From assembly GCA_003586115.2 (NCBI GenBank), contig QVOM02000034.1:126887936-126951935 (forward strand): 64,000 nucleotides of DNA. The letters run 5' to 3'. This stretch comes from Salvator merianae (lineage: Eukaryota; Chordata; Lepidosauria; Squamata; Teiidae). The translations under genes and the position numbers were made by a program. Of the stretch, positions 60,281 to 64,000 are shown piece by piece (positions within the stretch are counted from its first letter, which is position 1; each line of letters starts with the position of its first letter). The notes under the pieces are model-generated. The model saw only the letters and a program-made list of their open reading frames with translations, had not been told where the DNA came from and ran no database searches.

Positions 60281-60641
60281 TAAGGATGTGCACGGGAGTA
60301 ATTTTTGTGGTTAAGTTTAATTGAACCAAACCACAAAAGCAATGAACTGGTTCTATTTGAACTTCAAACAGGTTCAGCAATTTCTAAAACTGGTTCATTG
60401 CGTTAAATTTATTTTTAAAACCCTTTAAATAGGGCAAAAAACCTGCCAAACTGGTTCAATTTAGAATGGTTTGGCTTGAACCGGTGTGATTTATCGGGTT
60501 CTATTTGAACCCTTATTGGTTAGGATTGAATTCAAACTGAAGCCTAGAACTGGCAGGAGGTTCAGTCTGAATTTGAGCTGTACAAATCCCACTGGTTCTT
60601 TGCAAAGCAGTTCTAAATATAAATGGTTCGTTACATCCCTA
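60281..60641. mobile_element. hAT-type MITE, 361 bp
   Basis: The ends TAAGGATGTGCACG and, inverted, CGTTACATCCCTA correspond to the TAGGGATGTGCA ends of the element at 20954-22109. The flanks ATACAGGG (60273-60280) and ATACAGAT (60642-60649) agree at 6 of 8 positions and are probably an aged 8-bp duplication. The interior is rich in GAACTGGTTC- and GGTTCAA-type words in both orientations. Non-coding. Confidence 0.75.
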
Positions 60642-61364
60642 ATACAGATGGCTGTGTGCAAACTAGTTACAATGTTTCTAAGCCATCCTTACAGGCTTAT
60701 TGTAGTAGGAAAACAAGAGTGCAAAAACGTGAAGCCGTAATAAGCCTGTAAGGAAGGCTTAGAAACACCTAGCTGGCTATTGCAGCTAGTATGTCTCAAG
60801 CAAATTGTCCAAATCCACTTACCTGGATAAATGAACATTAGTATATTTTCCAGTTGTTCCCACATTTGTATTATAACATGGACTCAGTCTGGACTTGCTC
60901 TCACTCCTCTTTTTTCCCATGCTCAACATGGGGAAACCGTACCTTTCTCTCTCTACCCCTCATTTGTTCATTTCCCCCCTCCAGCCTGTATCCATACAGT
61001 AATGCTTCTTGAAGGCCAGGTCTCAATTTCTTCTCCTCAGTAACCACAGTTTTGTGCAATTGTGCAGTTTCAAAGCAGCATGAAGCACAGTGCCAGTTTT
61101 ATGCAAAAGTCCTCTTTTAATGAAACATTGTTTCCCTTCTGCATTGCCAAAAGAAAAGGGAGGAACCATTGTGTCTTTCTCCTGCAGGGATGGGAGAGAA
61201 AGGAGGTGGCATGCATTTTGAGAGTGGACTGTGGTGCCCAGCCAACTGTGTCTTCTCTTTTGTTAAAAAAATCAATCAGTAAAAAATCAATCTGAAGGCA
61301 CAAAATGGGATAATGCAACCAAAACCAGGAAATATATGTCAGGGGTTGTACTCTCTTCCCACCA

Positions 61365-61560
61365 CAATAGTGATGTTCTCACCCTCCTGAGAAAAAGTCT
61401 GTCATTGGATGGGAGGAAATGGGGAGCCCTCTATCTGCATTACGGTTTCATCCCAAAATAGTCTACCTGTGTGTTCTCACTTTGCAAAATAAAACAGGCT
61501 AATAATCTGAAATAAGCTGAGAATTGACTTAATCTGAATGCAAAAATAGTCCTAATTTGG
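61365..61560 (+). repeat. Unnamed dispersed repeat H, copy 2
   Basis: AAGTCTGTCATTGGATGGGA, GGAAATGGGGAGCCCTC, AAATAGTCT, AATAATCTG, TGAGAATTGAC and ATGCAAAAATAGTCC parallel 45640-45872 in the same orientation. Confidence 0.6.
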
Positions 61561-61639
61561 CAACTGTCATGTCTGCCGGCACCCAAACGCTCTGATAACT
61601 AATAACAAAAGTGTATTAAGATTGCAAGTGAGAGCTTTC

Positions 61640-61868
61640 TTGTCGTTCTGCTACCCTCAGAGGTTCAAAGGGCTGTAGCGTGTGGGAAGACCTTCTCTGT
61701 AGTTTTGCAATAGCCTCCAAGCGAAGGTAAAAATGTACCTCTGTACCAGGTCTTTGATACAAGTCCTGTCAGGGTATGTTTTAGTGTTTTGTGTTTTTAT
61801 CATATTCTGTAACCCACCCTGGAATGATTTTGAATGATTGGCAGTATAATAATGAAATAAAAAATAAA
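61640..61868 (+). repeat. L2-like LINE 3' tail
   Basis: TTGTGTTTTTATCATATTCT, GTAACCCACCCTGGAATG and GGCAGTATAATAATGAAATA follow the usual L2-type ending (TGTAACCCACCCTGAG...GGGCGGTATATAAAT). It is truncated and non-coding. Confidence 0.6.
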
Positions 61869-62589
61869 GTTAAGCATTGCCGATAATGACTCATAACTGT
61901 GTTCACACAGGTCTCACATTCTGTTGCAGCAAAACTAAGGTGATTTCACACTGGCCAGCATACCAGACCAGCAAGAATACTAGGAGCCTCCCATCCACAT
62001 GTTGGTGTGGTCTAAGGGAAGCCCCAAAACTTAGGAAGGGCCCTTCTTGTGGCCCCACCCAGCCACACACCAATTTTGTGGGCTCCAGCTCAAAACCAAA
62101 ACAGGCAAGATTCTCTAGAGGCCTCCTAGTTGCATGCAGGCACAGGGAGTCTCCCTCATAGGACTCCATTTCTCTTAGACCTGTCCTGCAAGCAATGGAA
62201 AACAGAAACAAACACATCATACATGCAAGATATCACTCACACACTACCCCATGGCATATCCTAAAAGATCAAAGCTGCATCTGATCTTACTGAGACTTGG
62301 CAGGGGTCCTTCCAGTATTCCCCTGACCTCCATGCCAATTTTTGAGGATCCAGCTCAAACTCTGCCGAATTCTAACTCTGCTAGCCTATCTGGCAGGGCG
62401 ATTGACTCTACAGCCAACTTTGAGTTAGAGCCTCCAGACTTGGCATGCGGGTCCAAGGGGCAGCAGGAAGGGCCCTGCCCTAGTAGCATTATTTTTGGAT
62501 GCACCATTGATTTAAAATCAGCTACTTGCCCCCATAGCTTTTCAAATTGATAAACAGCACCCCCCTTACTCTCTTCCATTGTTTCCTGT

Positions 62590-62728
62590 GAAGAACAGTT
62601 TGACAAACTTTCAAACCAAACTTCAAACTTCTATGGGAAGTTCAGAGTTTGATTAGCACATGTTCAAAGTTCTTAGGGTTTGGTTCAAATTGAGACAAAC
62701 CAGCAAAACGTGTTAGTGCACATCTCTA
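62590..62728. mobile_element. hAT-type fragment, right end
   Basis: GTTTGACAAACTTTCAAACC, AAACTTCAAACTTC and GGTTTGGTTCAAATTGAG lead to the terminus TTAGTGCACATCTCTA, related to TGCACATCCCTA. The sequence upstream to about 61890 (CCAGCTCAAACTCTGCC, CTCCAGCTCAAAACC) may belong to the same element, but I cannot find its left end. Confidence 0.55.
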
Positions 62729-62729
62729 G

Positions 62730-64000
62730 TAATTTATATAATATCTGGAATAGCCACTGCCTCTTCTGTCTCCTTCCATGACAATAAGCAGTACAACTGC
62801 TGCTATTTCCAGATTGAATTCTATTCAGAACTGATCAGACAGTGAGCTCTTATTGAAGGTAGACTACAAAGTAACTGTAAACATCTTTCAGAGTTGGCTG
62901 CCTATACAGTGCTTTAATGTCCTCTGCATAAATCTTTCTCCCTCTGACATGAACATGAGCTAATTAACAGGTCAGAAAACAGCTTTTTAAAAAAATCTGG
63001 CAACAACAGCCTTTGATCTCTAAGTTTTTGTTGTGATGCAAAGTTTTCCTCTGCCATCATTTTTTAATTTGCAGTAGGACATGAACATTTTGTCCTTAGG
63101 TAACACGTACCATTTTCCCAGCTAGGACTATGGCAAAAAAGAGCAGCCTCTGGCCCCATCTTGAGAACAGGAGTGATGCTATTGGCCAACGACTCCAGCA
63201 TTTCTCACTACTGGGCACATTAACAATAGCTGATGAGAGTAGGAGTCCGACAGCTTCTAAACAACTCACAGGTCTGCTGTGCCTCAGTTCTGTTACAATA
63301 GCTGTCACAGCTAAAGAGATGAGATTGTCTGATGAGATTCTGGGCCACAGCAGAGCCTAGTAATATAACAGGATCCAGAACTGAAGTGTAGCATGCTCTG
63401 CCATATGCAGTTTCTGACCTATATATCTGAAATTGAAGTCTGGACCTGACATACAGATAAGCAGAAGATACTCCCTTGTGATAGCTGTTCTCCTGCATTT
63501 ATATGAAATGAGTGCAAATGATAGTATCAAACACCTCACCAGTCACATAAGCCAATGTTTATATGCTACAGTTGCCAACTGTTTGACTGACAAACAAAAA
63601 AATTGGTGGCTGGAAAGAGGCTGGAAGAATAGGTTTGGGAACAGAACCCCACAGAATTTGGAAGTAACCCAGTGCAAAATACATTTACTTAAAGGTGTGT
63701 CACTAATATTTTTGTGTGCCCAGAGTCCCCGGTGGCTGCAGAAGTCATTAATATGGCATGGGCAGTATCAATGAGGTGCCCAGTAATGCTTGCGGCAGTC
63801 TTTAGTGCAGATTGCTAGAATGTGTGCTGCCAGCCCGTCGCTGCCATTTTATTGATTACTACAACTGTTCAGAACTCTAACAGCCCAAGCTGCTTTAATT
63901 CCATCCCAGGGGCCTTCTAAATGGAGCAGTCCAAATTTCACTCTTTCTGAGGCAAACAACTGCACAAAAGAGGAGTAGGATTTTCCATGCCAAGCAACCT
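62730..64000. other. Intron sequence, nothing recognised
   Basis: No coding exon, repeat family or tandem array was recognised. Hemicentin exon 1 was looked for here and not seen. Confidence 0.5.

Larger units (their letters stand above)
13607..64000 (-). other. HMCN1: Inferred HMCN1 intron 1 (at least 50 kb)
   Basis: Minus-strand sequence upstream of coding exon 2. Exon 1 should encode the signal peptide, the DVTGS metal-binding motif and a stretch ending in FHDP. I found no plausible version of it in the window on visual search, so exon 1 probably lies past 64000. Large first introns are typical for this gene. A diverged exon missed by eye is the main alternative. Confidence 0.7.

Overview
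This window is vertebrate nuclear DNA, almost certainly from a squamate reptile (lizard, gecko or snake). I infer this from the mix of interspersed elements: a long CR1 LINE with the typical reptile/bird 3' terminus, L2-type and L3/CR1-type LINEs, a BovB/RTE LINE, L1 3' ends, an R4/Dong-like LINE, tRNA-derived SINEs and hAT-type DNA transposons. Genus and species cannot be read from the sequence.

I can support one host gene. On the minus strand, two short exons (13536..13606 and 163..321) join in phase and encode consecutive parts of the N-terminal von Willebrand factor A domain of hemicentin-1 (HMCN1, fibulin-6). By my memory of the human gene they are coding exons 2 and 3. The 13.2 kb between them is an intron. 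The first 162 bases belong to the next intron. If exon 1 lies beyond base 64000, everything from 13607 onward is the first intron. I could not find exon 1, which carries the signal peptide and the first metal-binding motif of the vWA domain.

The rest is intron filled with transposable elements and simple repeats. From left to right: L3/CR1 tail (1522), R4/Dong-like LINE (2655-3780), foldback (4174), BovB (6575), palindromic repeat (7229), tRNA-derived SINE (8371), rearranged L1 (9430-10385), MITEs (11175, 12333), HMCN1 exon 2 (13.5 kb), a possible orphan exon (18.1 kb), a GAAA microsatellite (18.46 kb), a 1156-bp hAT element with a perfect 8-bp target-site duplication (20.95-22.11 kb), a MITE and a 5'-truncated L1 with a 14-bp duplication (23.66-24.6 kb), a 180-bp MITE (26.66 kb), a SINE (28.57 kb), an inverted-repeat element (29.9 kb), an L2-like LINE split by a long CR1 (32.3-36.4 kb), more CR1 pieces (36.4 and 43.9 kb), MITEs (39.3, 40.4 and 56.6 kb), nested MITEs (58.9 kb) and further hAT copies (55.8, 60.3 and 62.7 kb).

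I found no RNA gene, CRISPR array, operon, complete retrovirus or new biological system. The most informative structures are the CR1-into-L2 nested insertion with a templated 5' junction, the hAT and MITE families with readable target-site duplications, and two unexplained exon-like segments (18080-18258 and 53534-53592). Element family names come from recognised protein and terminal motifs, not from a database search.
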